From positions 1 to 64,000 of the forward strand of contig VJWN01000030.1 of assembly GCA_007644065.1 (NCBI GenBank): a stretch of 64,000 nt of DNA. The letters run 5' to 3'. The notes beneath the pieces were generated by a model. The model made no database searches. It worked only from the letters and a program-made list of their open reading frames with translations, and was not told the origin of the DNA. The position numbers were made by a program, and so were the translations under genes. Shown piece by piece: positions 22,656 through 34,900 of this stretch; positions within the stretch are counted from its first letter, which is position 1; each line of letters opens with the position of its first letter. The DNA comes from Margaritispora aquatica (Eukaryota > Ascomycota > Leotiomycetes > Helotiales > Discinellaceae).

Positions 22656-22989
22656 TATGACCATGACGGGGTGATCAAGCAACATGGGCATTATCGGAAG
22701 GCGTGGCTTGATTTTTGAAGAAGTCAAATTCTGCTAGCCACATGAAAGGTTATAAAGTTGCCGCTGCAGACTGGTTTGTCCAACACGTACAGATCAGAAC
22801 CAGAGTCAGATCGATGGTTCATCGCCACCAAGTCGCAGATAAGACCTGCAGAACTTTCGGTGATGATGATGGTGAGGACGATGATGTTGAGGATGAAGAT
22901 AATGAGAAGGATCTAAACCTTACCTTAAGGTTCTGTCGATCAATGTCCCAATGCTAGAAATGTTTCGACTAAAGGCGAGTAAATTTGCT

Positions 22990-25900
22990 TTAAGCAATCT
23001 GATGATACTCCAGAAACTTCGCCGCAGCATTATGTCCCTTCTCCCTTGCAGCGTTTATTGCGTTGACAATTTGGTCATGACCTTGCTGCGTTGAGGTAAT
23101 GTCTGTCCCATACTCTAGAAGCAATTTTAACATATCAATACGACCTTCCCAAGCAGCAGCCTCGAGTGCAGTTTTGCGAGGTCGATATTTGAAGTTGACA
23201 TCAGCTCCTGCCTCTAAAAGCCTTGTTGCAATTGAGATATATCCTCTCCCAGCAGCCAACTCGAGCGCGGTGCCAAAGGACCCGAATGCGTTCACGTCCG
23301 CTCCTTTAGACAAAAGCAATTGCACTATCTCGTAATGCCCCATCTCAGATGCTGCTTGTAGCGCAGTCCTGCCATAATTTGAACCTGGGCAATTTACTCT
23401 AGCTCCATTGCCCAAAAGAAGCTGGACTATCTCTTGACTTCCGACCCGAGAAGCTTCTTGTAAGGAGTTGAGTCCAAACTTGTCAGATGGAACATCTTCG
23501 GCATGAGCCCCGGCCTGCAACAAGATTTGGATCAAGTCTAGTCCTCCTTGAGACACAGCTGCCTGTAGTGCCGTGACCCCATCCCAATCATTTGCTGCTG
23601 GTGGTGCATTGACGTTTGCCCCTAAATCGATAAGCGATTGGACAAGTTTGATGTCGCCAAAAAGTACCGCAGCTTGCATTGCTGTCCGCCCACCACTTTC
23701 AGCAGCCGGCCAGTTGATATCTGCACCTGCTTTAAGTAGATATAAAACGAGTTCTGTATTCCCCTTAAAACATGCCATCTGTAAAGCATTCAAGTATTGA
23801 TCCCCATCCCTGGGTTTTTTACAGTAAAGATTGCAGTTGGCACCCGCGATGAGAAGGGCCTCGATGATGGGCAGATTGGCGAGTTCTACAGCCCGTACCA
23901 GAGGTGAGGTCCGTTCCCCATCGAGGCAAGCACCTTTGCTAATCCAGAAGTTCACAACATCGACATCCTGTGTTTCAACTGCAGCAAGCAGAAATTGCCC
24001 GCTTTGGCGTGTAACATCAGCACCTGCTTCTAACAGGATATCGATAAGCTCCTTATTGCAACTCTTGATGGCGTAGACGATAGATTCATCCTGATTTGGG
24101 TCTGCGTTGGCTGAGAGAAGAAGGCGGACCATTTCTACGTTCTCCAGTGAGATTGCGGTTTCGAGTGCCGTCTTTCTCCACCCAACCCGCCCGAAAGCTT
24201 GGTTAACATTAGCTCCGCTGTTGATTAGAAGTGCTGCAATCTTCAGGTCATTCTCTCTAACAGCACAACGCAGAGGCGACTCTTCATATCTTGCACACGC
24301 GTTGACGTCAGCACCAGCTTGTATCAACACATGACAAATTTCCAGATCTCCATTTCGAACTGCCCATTGGAGAGCTGTTCTCCCACAAGGTCGCCCTGAC
24401 AGATCCGAATTCACATTCGCTCCTTGCTTCAGCAAATGGTTGGCCATTTGCCGATTGCCTACTTCAACTGCGCATTCCAGTGGTGTACCCCCATGCTCTC
24501 CCGAACCACAATTGACATTCGCACCGTATTTCAAGAGAAGCTCTACTATGGAGTCTGCTTGGGTTAGGATGGCACATGCTAATGCACAACCATACTCCCC
24601 ATAAGTCGCATTGATATCGACATCGGCTCCCTTTTGAAGTAACAATTTGACAACCTCAAAATTTCCCGCCATGGCAGCATTCTGAAGTGCTGATGCGCCA
24701 TAAGCTTCAGACAAGACGACAGTAGCACCGTTGCGTACAAGGTATTTGACAATATCCATATCACCCTTTCGTGCAGCAACTTGCAGGGGAGTTTGTAGGT
24801 AAGAACCCCTATCGTGCAATATCGGATTGTTGGCGTTTATATCAGCACCCGAGTTAACAAACATCTTGATGAGATTTAAATTGCCTCGTCGAGTCAGAGT
24901 CTGTAGAGGACGATAATCAACGATGTCCAATCTATCATAAACGATCATATTTGGGCTCACTCCAGACTCCAAAAAGATCCTCAAGATAGCTTCGTCCTGG
25001 TCGTGAAGTGCACTTGAAAATATACATTCTGCAAAAGCCTCGACAGTAGGTACCTTCTGTGAAAGAATGTCTCGCAGAAATAAATGGTGTCGTTCCATCT
25101 GAAACCATTCGATTAACTGATCACAGAAGATCTCTCCGGGACCTGGCTTACGAAAGGAGTGCATGCTAAGATGTTTGTTCGACAACATGTACACGGCGAG
25201 CTTGAGGAATTCAATTGTAGCATGGCGTCCACCTCCAAATATCTTTTGCAAGGTCTCAGTGATATCGGTGGTCTGGTTTTTAGGCAAGACAGCGCGAAGA
25301 TAATGAACCATTTTTTGTACATGTCTTGAAATCATAGGAGAAGGAGTCGGGCAGAGCGCCGGAAGCATGCGTTCTAAAATAGAGTTTGGCATGTTGATGA
25401 TCTCGAGGAGATTTCCTGGATGTATTTGTTAGCAGTGAATACAAACCTCAATCGCAATACTTACCAATGGAGTCAAGTTGTCGATTAAAGCGTAGCGAAG
25501 GTAGATCTTTAGATCTTACATGAACCATATAGGATTCTGAGGGAGATGTAATGATCAGCAGGCCGGGTGGCGATGTACATCTTTGCACTGAGGCTCATTA
25601 GTCTGAAGTACCAACAAATCAGCACCGAAGACCTACGCTCAAGTCGATCAAGGACAGAAACGTGGCAACGCTGTGCTTTCCTCTGGATCTCGAGCTTCGG
25701 AAGTTTAACACCCTTCAAATATACATCACTTTCCGAATTTCGTCCCGCTCGAGCTTCAAGCTTCAGCTTGATGATTTTCATGTCCCTGCTCTTTCTATTC
25801 TTCCCCAGATCCCACTTCCTCAATTGCTTTTCATACTCACTTTTGCTAATACGGCGTCAGTCATGTCAATGATTCGAGTCTTTTGTGATAAGACAGATAG

Positions 25901-26065
25901 ATGATAAGTTACTGACCTGGCAAAAAAGCCCTCAGTCTCCATGATACATCTGACCTCATCCAACTTCTTGCTTTGGTCTATGAACAGCTCTTTGATCCTC
26001 CGCTTATGAGGCTCCCATTTCGAAGTCGTAGCATTTGGGAGACGCGCAAGACTCATCGAAGACAT
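22990..26065 (-). CDS. Clr5-domain ankyrin-repeat protein
   Basis: Four exons: 25917-26065, 25637-25845, 25465-25587, 22990-25415; 968 aa. The first two exons rebuild a complete Clr5 domain: KWEPHKRRIKELFIDQSKKL and FFAS, then KSEYEKQLRKWDLGKN. This start is firmer than starting at the long exon alone. A helical spacer (about residues 100-330) carries no NACHT or P-loop motif. About sixteen ankyrin repeats fill the rest, with the usual TALQxAxxxGxxxIVxLLLxxGADVN pattern (for example GHYEIVQLLLSKGADVNAFG). The protein ends at the last repeat with no enzymatic domain. Clr5-ankyrin proteins are a large, variable fungal family. A binding or scaffold role is all that can be inferred. Confidence 0.88.
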
Positions 26066-27050
26066 CCTTTCAAAGAAGCCTAGACAAAATATAAACCACA
26101 ACAGGTGAAAACCAAAGACAGTCCCGATCGCTGCTAGAAGATTTGAGATGAGAGGAAAGAAAAATTTTGCGAGGCTCAGAGTACACGATGTTTGTGATCT
26201 CATCGAGGAACGATTGAGGCTTACTGCAAGACAATTTACAGACGCGATTGATTGGCTCAGCACGAAACCCTCGCAGCCTCATTTTCGCATCTTTGGTTAT
26301 CGAATTCTGTAACTCTCACTGGCCAACATCAAAACCATTGCGCCACATGCTGTCGCAACGCCCAGAGAGCGTTCCCAGCCCGTTTTGACTGCCTGAATTC
26401 AAGCGCCACATAATATGTGTGACACAACTTCCATCCCAACTCTTCAGGCAAGTTTCCATGCTTTAGCGAATATGCGGCCTGTTCAAGTGTGGTGCTCGAG
26501 AATGCGCCACATCTTCAGTGTTTGTCACCTTGGAAGCGAGGCTTCGCAGAGGCTGTCTCGAAAGATCATTGGTCATGATCAAAACCATTGGCTCCTTCAA
26601 GGGATCATTGGTCATGCTCATAACCATCGAATCCTTGGAGGACTTGCGAATTTCAATTTCAACTTCGCTTGCTCACTTCGCTTGCCCACAACATCCCTCC
26701 ATACCGTGATAGTGGCTTCATTTTCTATTTGTTGCTTTCAAAACCATCGTTCAGTATTGATTTCAATATTGCGAACGGAGCCTAATGACCTGCCTCACAT
26801 TGCTCGACATGACCTTTCGAGCAACATGGAAAAAGATATAAGTCTGCGTGCTGGACCCTCAACCTTCACCATTCTCATCCATCTCAATTCAGCTATAAGT
26901 CAAAGCTATCCAACTCACTTTGCCTGAAATCCATTCCAGCAGCTCCAGCAGCCAAAGCAGCACAGCATTCTTCCTCCTCCTCCTCCTCCTCCTCCTCCTC
27001 CTCCTCCTCCTCCTCCTCCTCCTCCTCCTTCTCCTCTGCTTCATCTCATC
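26066..27050. other. Intergenic region with a 39-bp tandem duplication and a CTC microsatellite
   Basis: It should include the promoter of the Clr5-ankyrin gene at its left end. 26564-26602 and 26603-26641 are two similar 39-bp units starting GATCATTGGTCATG. A 170-codon plus-strand frame (26415-26924) has no protein-like character. Confidence 0.5.
26972..27029. repeat. CTC trinucleotide microsatellite
   Basis: About 19 tandem CTC units with one TTC variant near the right end, about 20 bp before the ATG at 27051. Placed in the leader of the next ORF it forms a pure pyrimidine tract on the + strand. Confidence 0.95.
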
Positions 27051-27578
27051 ATGGCACCGAAGAAAGAGCACCGTCACAGCAAAAAAAGAGAAAGCATCTC
27101 TCATTCTCACCACACTTCCTCCTCCCGCAACCCAGGCTCCAAGAACACTGTCACAACAACTCAGGCCAACAATACTTCTCGTGTTGAATCTTCTTCAACA
27201 ACCACCAACCATTGTGAGACATCGCACTACCATGCAATTACAAACCATTACTCTCAGACCACCCACGACACAACCTACGTACACTACGAACGACTCTGGA
27301 CACAAAGCGCTACTGTCCACAACTGCTACACTACCTCCTATGCGACTTCACCGATGCAAAGATGGCAGAATGAAAGTATGCTTGCGGGACCTTACCATCC
27401 CATAGAAGGGGTCTCTATCGTTGAAGGTCAACATGATGTGTTGAACTTTGATGAGCTAAGCATGGATGATGGTCAGGTTCAAGGCCTGCATGGGTACAGA
27501 GATCAGAATGGAAGTATGATTGTTGAGGCTTCTATGTCTGAGAGGGCTTCCATGTCTGAGTGGGTCTATCGGAAGTGA
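27051..27578 (+). CDS. Hypothetical His/Ser/Thr-rich protein
   Basis: A 175-aa open frame. It starts MAPKKEHRHSKKRES, a basic region, followed by Ser/Thr/Asn/His-rich low-complexity sequence and an acidic second half that contains repeated MSERASMSEW-like units. There is no signal peptide, membrane segment or known domain. The pyrimidine-rich leader and normal ATG favour a real gene, but composition alone could produce such a frame. Confidence 0.4.
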   Translation: MAPKKEHRHSKKRESISHSHHTSSSRNPGSKNTVTTTQANNTSRVESSSTTTNHCETSHYHAITNHYSQTTHDTTYVHYERLWTQSATVHNCYTTSYATSPMQRWQNESMLAGPYHPIEGVSIVEGQHDVLNFDELSMDDGQVQGLHGYRDQNGSMIVEASMSERASMSEWVYRK

Positions 27579-27656
27579 GCAATGTAGCCAGTAGAACAGT
27601 CTTGAGAAATACGATACATTTTCATTAGTCAAAAAATACATCCGATGAGGTGAAGC

Positions 27657-28345
27657 GAGGATAGTTATATGACTTTTCATTAGCTTTTAGTGTCCTTACT
27701 CGTCTTACTTATCGAAAAGTCTACCTGAGACTTTATACTCTCTAAATAAAGTTAAGGTATTGAACACGGCAACCCTTCTGTAGTTCCTCCAAGCTCCTTC
27801 TCCCTCAACTGCACTTCTACCTCCTCGGCAATAAGTTTCCATTTAATGAGGTCCAAGTCCTGCTCCTTTATTTGTTGACCTGCCGGAGTTGCCCACGCCA
27901 AGAGAAATTCCTCTTTCTCTGGAATTCGAACGAGTCTGGACATTTGCTTCCTCAGAATTTTGTTGAACGGAGACGATGGAGAAGACGATGGCACGGCGTA
28001 TTCCGCTGCTTGATCTTGCTAATATTACTCCGGTGGAGAGGATTGAACTTGAAAGAGTCAGAATCAAGAATACTATCGTAGTGAGGAAGCAGATCTCTGC
28101 CACAATGGGAGCCGCGTAGGCCCCAACCAATCGCTGCAAATGTGCCCCATTCTTCATCGTTTTGCGGTGTGAGTACTTTGTGCTTGGAATCGGACAATTA
28201 GCTTACCATATTGATGGATTTATAAAAGCAGAAGCGATTTAAGGTCTCGATATTAGTCAATTGCAACTCTAAAGCTTGACTCTATGTTAAATCCTAATAT
28301 AAATGATAAAAGACCTTAAGTGGATCATGATCAAACGATCCGAAA
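27657..28345. repeat. Segment A of a flank-sharing pair
   Basis: The left flank (27657-27776) matches 30711-30840, sharing GCTTTTAGTGTCCTTACTCG and TTGAACACGGCAACC. The right flank (28210-28340) matches 31854-31966, sharing TTGATGGATTTATAAA, GTCTCGATATT and AAAGACCTTAAGTG. The interiors do not match. Orientation is the same in both. Confidence 0.7.
27752..28157 (-). CDS. Hypothetical protein, two exons
   Basis: Exon 1 (28074-28157) and exon 2 (27752-28018) join in phase across a 55-nt GTATTC...ATATTAG intron to give 116 aa. The sequence reads MKNGAHLQRLVGAYAAP at the start and has a charged helical C-terminal half (SRLVRIPEKEEFLLAWATP, EEVEVQLREKELGG). It has no known domain. The leader and terminator lie in the flanks shared with segment B. 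Confidence 0.45.
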
Positions 28346-29375
28346 CATGTTTGCCAAGACTAGTGTTTAATTGGCATATTTCCGGTAAAATTGCTTCGAG
28401 TTATTCGTTGGTCAAGTCTTAAGCAATAGCCTCCACGTTTCTAGTGTTGGTACAGGAAATTTCAGCTATCAGCTACTGCAGGACGTTATGTGGCTGAATA
28501 CCATGTGCCGTTTGGCCCCGTATTTATATCAGCGAGTCATTGCACTTGAGCGAGTCATTGCACTTAAACGAGCCTCTGGTCATCTCCAATTCAACTCTTC
28601 CTTGCGATCGCAATGCTTGTAATCGTAACAACGCTGTCTATTATATACTTTATTACTTGCCTCGTGTAGGAACGATCGAGGTAAATAGGCTAGTAGTGAG
28701 GTAGTCTTGACCTTGATTGATTTAGGTTACAAGGAAATATCTCCCTTCTGCATTTATTTAGTTTGCCGGATGTTGGTAGCTTTACTAGAATTCACACCGC
28801 CATATTGGTCTAGTGAAAGCTTGCAGCAGCTGAAAGGGCCTCGACTTGGCTGCCTCAAAGCAGGAGAGAACCCGCCGATCGAGGACCTTGTGCGTGATAA
28901 TTTGAATCTTTTTATGGCTGTGTTGGCCTACTGAATGGGTGACGAGCAGGCAGACCCTGGTGGAAAAATGGCCACGCTGTAAAAAAAAATAAGAGAAAAA
29001 GCGCCAAAAGTGATAATTTTCCCCACACTTTGAGGGCATGCTGCTAACAATACGTCAACAGTATCTCGCTACCAGTCCTCCGGGTCGGCTATATCGTCAA
29101 CGAGCCTTCCTTTCTCTAAACCGTTCAACTGTCACTCATCCAAATTGGTTGGTGATGTTCTAGTGCTACCCAGGTAGAATATTCATCATCAAGGTTGGAA
29201 GCTTAAAGTATCGAGCAAATTTAAGACATAACTTCAGAAGGGGGGTTCGAGTTGGCGTGGCTGCGAAGTTCTGTGGAGTTGAAGCAGTTGATAAGAAGCG
29301 CGGTCACCCATATTTTCTTCTACTTCCATCGACAAAATATCTTCCATACGGAAAAACATACATACAAAAGTAAAA
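28346..29375. other. Intergenic, no gene seen; short tandem duplication
   Basis: 28532-28549 and 28550-28567 are near-identical 18-bp units (GCGAGTCATTGCACTT). The remainder has only short frames. The leader of the next gene occupies the last 100-150 bp. Confidence 0.45.
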
Positions 29376-30550
29376 ATGGTTCTCCAAATCTTGCACCGCG
29401 TGCTCCTTGCAGCAGTCATTCTTCCTATCACCGCCGTCCAAGCCTCACCGTTTTATAGCCTGGAGACTCGAAACAACATTGGCCTCGATGCTCGTGACGT
29501 GTTTGTTCCTCCATCAACATGTGATCCCCTTGTTGCCGGTGCAACAGCGGTGCTAATGGGCAATGTTTGTGTCGGCATCTCGGGTGGCACTCTAACCGTC
29601 GTCTATACTGCGAACTCGGGTTGGACTATCAACAAGGTCCATCTCTTAGTTACCACGGGCAGCCCGCCAACTTCATCGCAAAACGTGCCAGGGCAATTCC
29701 CGTATGCAAGCGACAAAGGGACCGCGTCCGTTTGCACTGTCTCTGGAGACAAAATCACCACTACGTGTACCATACCCGTACAGAGCTCATGGCGAGGATG
29801 TGGCAAGACGCTCTTCATTGTTACACAAGCTGATGTAACGGCTCCGGATACTACTCAACAAGGTGCATGGGGAAGGGGGACATGCTACGACACTAGGGGC
29901 AATTGTGCAAAGTATTGGACTTTCACGGAGCAGTGCATCTGCGCATTGGAGATTGACTTTTTCCCCATCACATACACTGTAAGTGGAAAGACACGAGGTT
30001 AAATCATCCTGCAATAAGAGCAGTCTATTAATGAGTGGCATAGACTACCTCTGTTACTACAATCACAGGATCTTCTACTAGCACATATTTGACATCTACA
30101 ACGGTATGTGGAGGGTCTATTCCCGGAAAATCTTAATGAGATACACGCCTAGCTAATGTATTCTTCCAGATAACATATGAGACCAGTTCGACGAGTACAT
30201 ATACCACCTCTACTACTGTATGTTCAAGATCCACCCCTGAAAATTCGCGGAAAATGTAAACTCGGCTAATATATTATTGAAGGTGACATATCTTACCAGC
30301 ACTACAAGCGAATACTCTGTTACGGTATGCGAAGCCCCCTTAACCTTTCTTTATCCTATAAATAAGAAACACACAAGCTAAATAATTACCTTTATAGGAA
30401 TCCTCTACCTCAACTTCGACATCCAGTTCGATATATCCACTCACCACTAGCTTCCCTCCTACTACCACAACAACCACTTGCCTCAACCCCTCAGCTACTA
30501 CCATTACTACTACCGTTTCGACAACTTTACCACAGGCAGTTCCATTGTGA
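29376..30550 (+). CDS. Secreted protein with Ser/Thr-rich tail encoded by small phase-0 exons
   Basis: Five exons: 29376-29978, 30044-30103, 30170-30217, 30283-30324, 30398-30550; all introns are phase 0; 301 aa. A signal peptide (residues 1-23) precedes a globular domain of about 175 residues with nine cysteines. It contains GTLTVVYTANSGWTINKVHL and PGQFPYAS, a pattern seen in a beta-sandwich domain of secreted bacterial and fungal proteins; that resemblance is by memory. Exons 2-4 (60, 48 and 42 nt) each encode a TYxTSxT-type Ser/Thr unit, and exon 5 continues it with a short Cys-containing tail. There is no GPI-type hydrophobic C-terminus. Reading through the first donor gives a 208-aa short form ending at 30002. 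It is probably an O-glycosylated wall or extracellular protein. Confidence 0.75.
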
Positions 30551-30867
30551 GAGCTGAGGAGACAAGCATACGAGAAGCTCCATGGTACTCAAACGATCTG
30601 CTATGGCGGTTACGTGGGTTTACTTGGCGGTGCTACATTGGAGTCGTGCTTATTTTAGGTGGTCTGGCTGGAATGTACTTAGCAGGTGTATATTAGAATC
30701 CAAATTGCAAGGATAGGTTATATACTTTGAATTGGCTTTTAGTGTCCTTACTCGTCTTACTTGTTAAAGAGTCTACCTAAGATTTTATACTCTTCGGATA
30801 AAGTTAAGGTAGCACACACGTTATTGAACACGGCAACCGAATCACCATTTTAACTACAATACATACT

Positions 30868-31239
30868 CTACATGCCTAAATACATTCGCCACGAATAGCC
30901 TGCCTCTCCTGAAGTTCCTGCAACTGGTATATGCCCCATATCCGAAGTACTTGAGCCATTGTGAGCGGGTGGCTGCTCGACGCGATATCGGTGGGGCTCC
31001 CGTGATGGTGCATTGACAAAATTGCCAATCAATTGCGGGTGCATTTCCATTGCTGGTCCAAGACTCATTCCATGCTGCCGGTGAATGGCATTGACTATGG
31101 GCTCAACCCAATTGCGAGGCATCCCATTGAAAAAATTAGAGATACTTCTCGTCATTACTATTGCTTGGGGATCAACATGATGCGGAGGAGGGGGTTGCTG
31201 TTGAGAGAGGGTTCCAGTTTGTTGTAGGGCGATTAGCAT
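30868..31239 (-). pseudogene. Paralogue fragment of the gene at 35737-36582
   Basis: The frame encodes a segment reading NFFNGMPRNWVEPIVNAI and GPAMEMHPQLIGNFVNA, clearly related to NFFNGVPRNWVETMMGLI and GPTMEMHPQLNEYFANL in the gene at 35737-36582. A 45-residue C-terminal extension ends GYSWRMYLGM. At the place where the other gene has a CCTTATAG acceptor this copy reads CCTACAAC, so the upstream splice is lost. It lacks an ATG that fits the homologous exon start. It is probably a broken or re-modelled copy. Confidence 0.55.
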
Positions 31240-31345
31240 TATCGGAGAAGTATCTGAGAGAGAGTACAGACATGTTTTCTTGCAGTGGCTTCATTATCAG
31301 AGACATTGCGCTTCAAAGGGGTTTAGCGTCATTTCCTGGGCTTAA

Positions 31346-31850
31346 TTACTCCCGTTGACGTTTTCGGGTGTGCACAGCGCCGAGGATTGAGCTCCCCTCA
31401 GTACCGTCTTCGTCCATAGAATCAGACTCTTGGCACCCGTCTTCGGTAGGATCTTCGTTTGAATCGGACTCCTGGCTTTGGTGCACGGAAGTCTGTTTCT
31501 TGTCAGTCTCGTCATGAAATTGATAATCCTGACTTACTCGCTGCTTCATTATCCGGACTTTCTTACGTTCTCTAACCTCTTCCATGCTCAAGCTAGCCAT
31601 ACTGCCAGGCCTACCTCCACTCACTCGTGCCTCCTTCTGCAAGACTTTGGCAGTCTTTCGCACTCTTTTATTGTTTCTCCAGCCTTTAATATCATATTAA
31701 GGTCATCTATCGCTACCCTCCTCGTTTTACCAAGTAGATCTTCTACTTCGCGTTTATTAAGCGAACTGCCTTACGCACAAGAAGCCCCAATTAGCTTATT
31801 TAAACTACACTATGGCACGAGGACTTGAAATTATAGAGTCATAAATGTGT
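31346..31850 (-). pseudogene. Fragment with Lys/Arg-rich then acidic tail, possibly transposase-derived
   Basis: One frame (about 31690-31830) reads KREVEDLLGKTRRVAIDDL and then continues in another frame as KRVRKTAKVLQKEARVSGGR, SLSMEEVRERKKVRIMKQ and an acidic tail to the stop at 31346. A basic helical stretch before an acidic tail resembles the C-terminal region of some fungal pogo/Tc5-type transposases, but no DDE motif is present, so this is a guess. Confidence 0.35.
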
Positions 31851-31995
31851 TATATTGATGGATTTATAAAGCAGAATCGAGTGAATGTCTCGATATTGGT
31901 TAAGGGCAACTCCAAGGTTTGACTATATACCAATATGAATGATGAAAGACCTTAAGTGAATCATGATCCATTTGAGTTAATATCCATATCAGTAA

Positions 31996-34900
31996 TCAAA
32001 GAATCAGTTGCGCTCCAACGCTTGTCAAAGTTGGTTTGATCGTTTGGATCAATCCGGTAGTAGCGTCAAATAGAAGGCGGTCCATCGTGGTCTCACGTCG
32101 ATAACCTCCACCTCCTGGTATTGCGAAGCGATGATATACAATGTACCAGTCATCAGTGCCTGGGACGTTCAGGATCGAGTTGTGACCGGTACCAAGAATG
32201 CCCTGGGAGGTGTCTTTTTGCAGGATAACTCCTCTGTATGTCCATGGTCCGGTAGGGTTGGGGGATGTTGCATAACCAACACGATAGTTCTCGGAACCAG
32301 TATCATCAATTGAGTATGTGAGGTGGTAGAGACCGGCGCGATACACCACAAATTGTCCCTCTCGGAAGTTCGTCAATCCTGTTATTGCCTGAGCGGTATC
32401 CCAGTTAATGGAAATCATGTCGCTGTTAAGCTCGGCCATGAGTGGCTTGCCGTTACCCCAGAAAAGGTAGTAAGTACCTGATACAGGATCCAAAAACGCA
32501 TCTGGATCAATTGCCTGCCCACTGGTGATTATCTCATTCTGGAGGATCATTGCAGTTGGTTGAGCAGTGAAAGGTCCCTCTGGAGAGTCTGCGATGGCTA
32601 CTCCAATGGTCTTAAGTCCATACGTAGGGTTATGTCCACTAAAGTAGAAATAAAACTTGCCACCACGTTCTGCGATTGTGGGTGCCCAAGCATTACCACT
32701 CGCCCAAGGTACATTACCATTTGTCCCGTCAAGAGTAAGTATTGGCGTCTCTGATCGTGTCCAAGTAACAAGATCGGTTGACTGCCACACATAAAAGTCT
32801 TTCCCACCCCATCCAGCAACGCCATCAGTTGTCACATAAATGTAGTATGTACGGTTGTAGACGAAAACATTTGGATCTGCGTAAAGGCCAGGCAGGATAG
32901 GGCTTCGCATCTGGACTGCTTTCATAGTCCACTCTGCAACAACTGTATCTCCTTGGTGCAGAACATATGTGGCATTAACGGTGAGATCAACGACGGTACC
33001 AGGTGCAGGTGATGATGTAATGCCTATAACCGTAGAGAAGACGGGTGCAAGAGATGTAAGATCGGTCTCTGGCATTACTCCAAAGACCACCTCATGCAAA
33101 TCTGCGTTTAGAATTGCTGGAACCTTTAGTTTTGAGGCATCGCTGAGAGATACATTTGAAATGGTAGCAACGTTTCCAGAACGTAGAAGAACTTCCGAGG
33201 CACTCAAGGCTTTGTTGAATATGGCAAATTCGCGGACTTGGCCCTTGAAGAGTTTATCGCTTGTGTACGTTGAGCGGCCAATATAGTTGGCTGAGGTATA
33301 GCCTCCACCAATGGAACCTGGTATAATAGTGACGGCCTCATTCCTGCCCACCTCATAGCCATTAAGATAGATGATGGCTGTTTTTCCCTGGAGAGTCCAT
33401 GTCAAGTATTGCCAGCTAGATTGGCCTAACACAGATCCAGATGTTGCCGTCTGCTCTGTTGCCCAATTACCAGTCGCAATGCTGGTGCGATAAGGACTTC
33501 CTGTAGTAAAGAGGTAGCCATTCCCTACGCCTGAGAGAGTGTTGCCAATGCCGAAAATGAAGTATGGGGTCTGCTGGGTGGAGTCTATTAGAACCTCCAT
33601 CTCAATGGTCATATTGGTCACACCAGCAAGCAAGTTGTTTGGCAATTGAATATAATCATCTACGCCGTCGAAGGTCATAGTTCCATTGTTTATTGTCGCT
33701 CCGCCTTGAACAGTGGCAGTTTGGTTATTGCCTGAGACATCTGGAAGCAAGGTTCCATTTAACTTGGTGAAATCATAGCGGAGAATTTCACTGTTTGAAT
33801 TAACTGCCTTTGGTGCCAAAGTGACGGGTAATAGCGAGGTGAGTTCGGCAGCAGTCACAGGCACAACCGTTCCATGTCGGGGACTAGTAGGCAATGAATA
33901 GGAACTAGAGACCTTCCAGTCGGGGTTGCTAATATTAGTTGTCTCAAGTGGAATGTAGCCTCGACCGCCATACTCATCGACAAAGAGGTAAAATTTGTCC
34001 CCATTCACATCACCAGTGTTGGAGTGGAAAGCAGTCGGACCTTCTACTGAGCTTGTACCAGCTTTGCGACCAATACATGCATCGACTATTGTCCATGACT
34101 CGAGCGTGGCTCGGAGAGAGCTTGAACTCTCCTGGATTATATCGCTACAGCCCGTACCGCTCGCACCTTCGTCTTTTGTGAATCGGTAGAACAGACCGTT
34201 GGCTTGAATGACAGTCGAATCAATTCGCGACATATTAGCATCTTGCCACACAACCGGGTTGCTAAAAGTGACGAAGTCGCGGGTCGTTGCATACAGCATT
34301 CGATGATATGTACTGCCAGTATGATTCACATCAGCTTCAGTATAGAGTGATGATGCCCAGAAGACTGCGTATGCTCCGATCTCAGGATCATAGTATGCTT
34401 CGGGTGCCCAAGTGTTACCAGCGGTTGGTGGTGAAACTAGGACGTGTCGTTGAGCGGACCAGGTCTTCAGGTCGTGTGATTCCCAAACCTCGAGATATCG
34501 ACTGCCGATGCGCACTGAATCTCCCCAGGAAGTTCCGGAGCCAATGGATAAATCCGTTGCAATAAGATAGAAGGTGTCTCCTTCGGGGGACCGGATGAGG
34601 AAAGGATCGCGTAGGCCTTTCGTTCCAAAGGTGGAAGTCAAGACGGGCTGACCACCATTGAGTTCACTCCAATGCAGAGCATCATTGCCATTACTCGCGG
34701 CGAAATATATTTTTTCGCCAGCAATAGAACTTCCAGTGAAGTAGGAGAACGCATAGCCCGCAAAAGGACCGAGATGGACTGCTTGGCGGACAGATGCGAT
34801 AATCTGGCGTTGTAACTTGACCCCTTCGTAGTCAATTGATGCAGTTAATGTGACTTGAGTATCCGCAGCCGGCCGATTGACAATGCCGTCACTTGTAATG

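Larger units (their letters stand above)
30711..31970. repeat. Segment B of a flank-sharing pair
   Basis: Both flanks match those of segment A (27657-28345), but the interior is about 570 bp longer and unrelated to A. It holds two coding-like pieces, 30868-31239 and 31346-31850. The flanks differ from A mainly by transitions and a few small indels. Confidence 0.7.

Noticed and set aside
22990..26065. NLR-type immune receptor reading of the ankyrin gene
   Set aside because: The spacer between Clr5 and the ankyrin repeats has no P-loop or NACHT motifs.
26415..26927. 170-codon plus-strand frame
   Set aside because: Composition is not protein-like, it contains the 39-bp tandem duplication, and it lies in a probable promoter and leader region.
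26889..27113. Minus-strand frame with a long poly-Arg run
   Set aside because: It is only the complement of the CTC microsatellite; there is no coding character outside the repeat.
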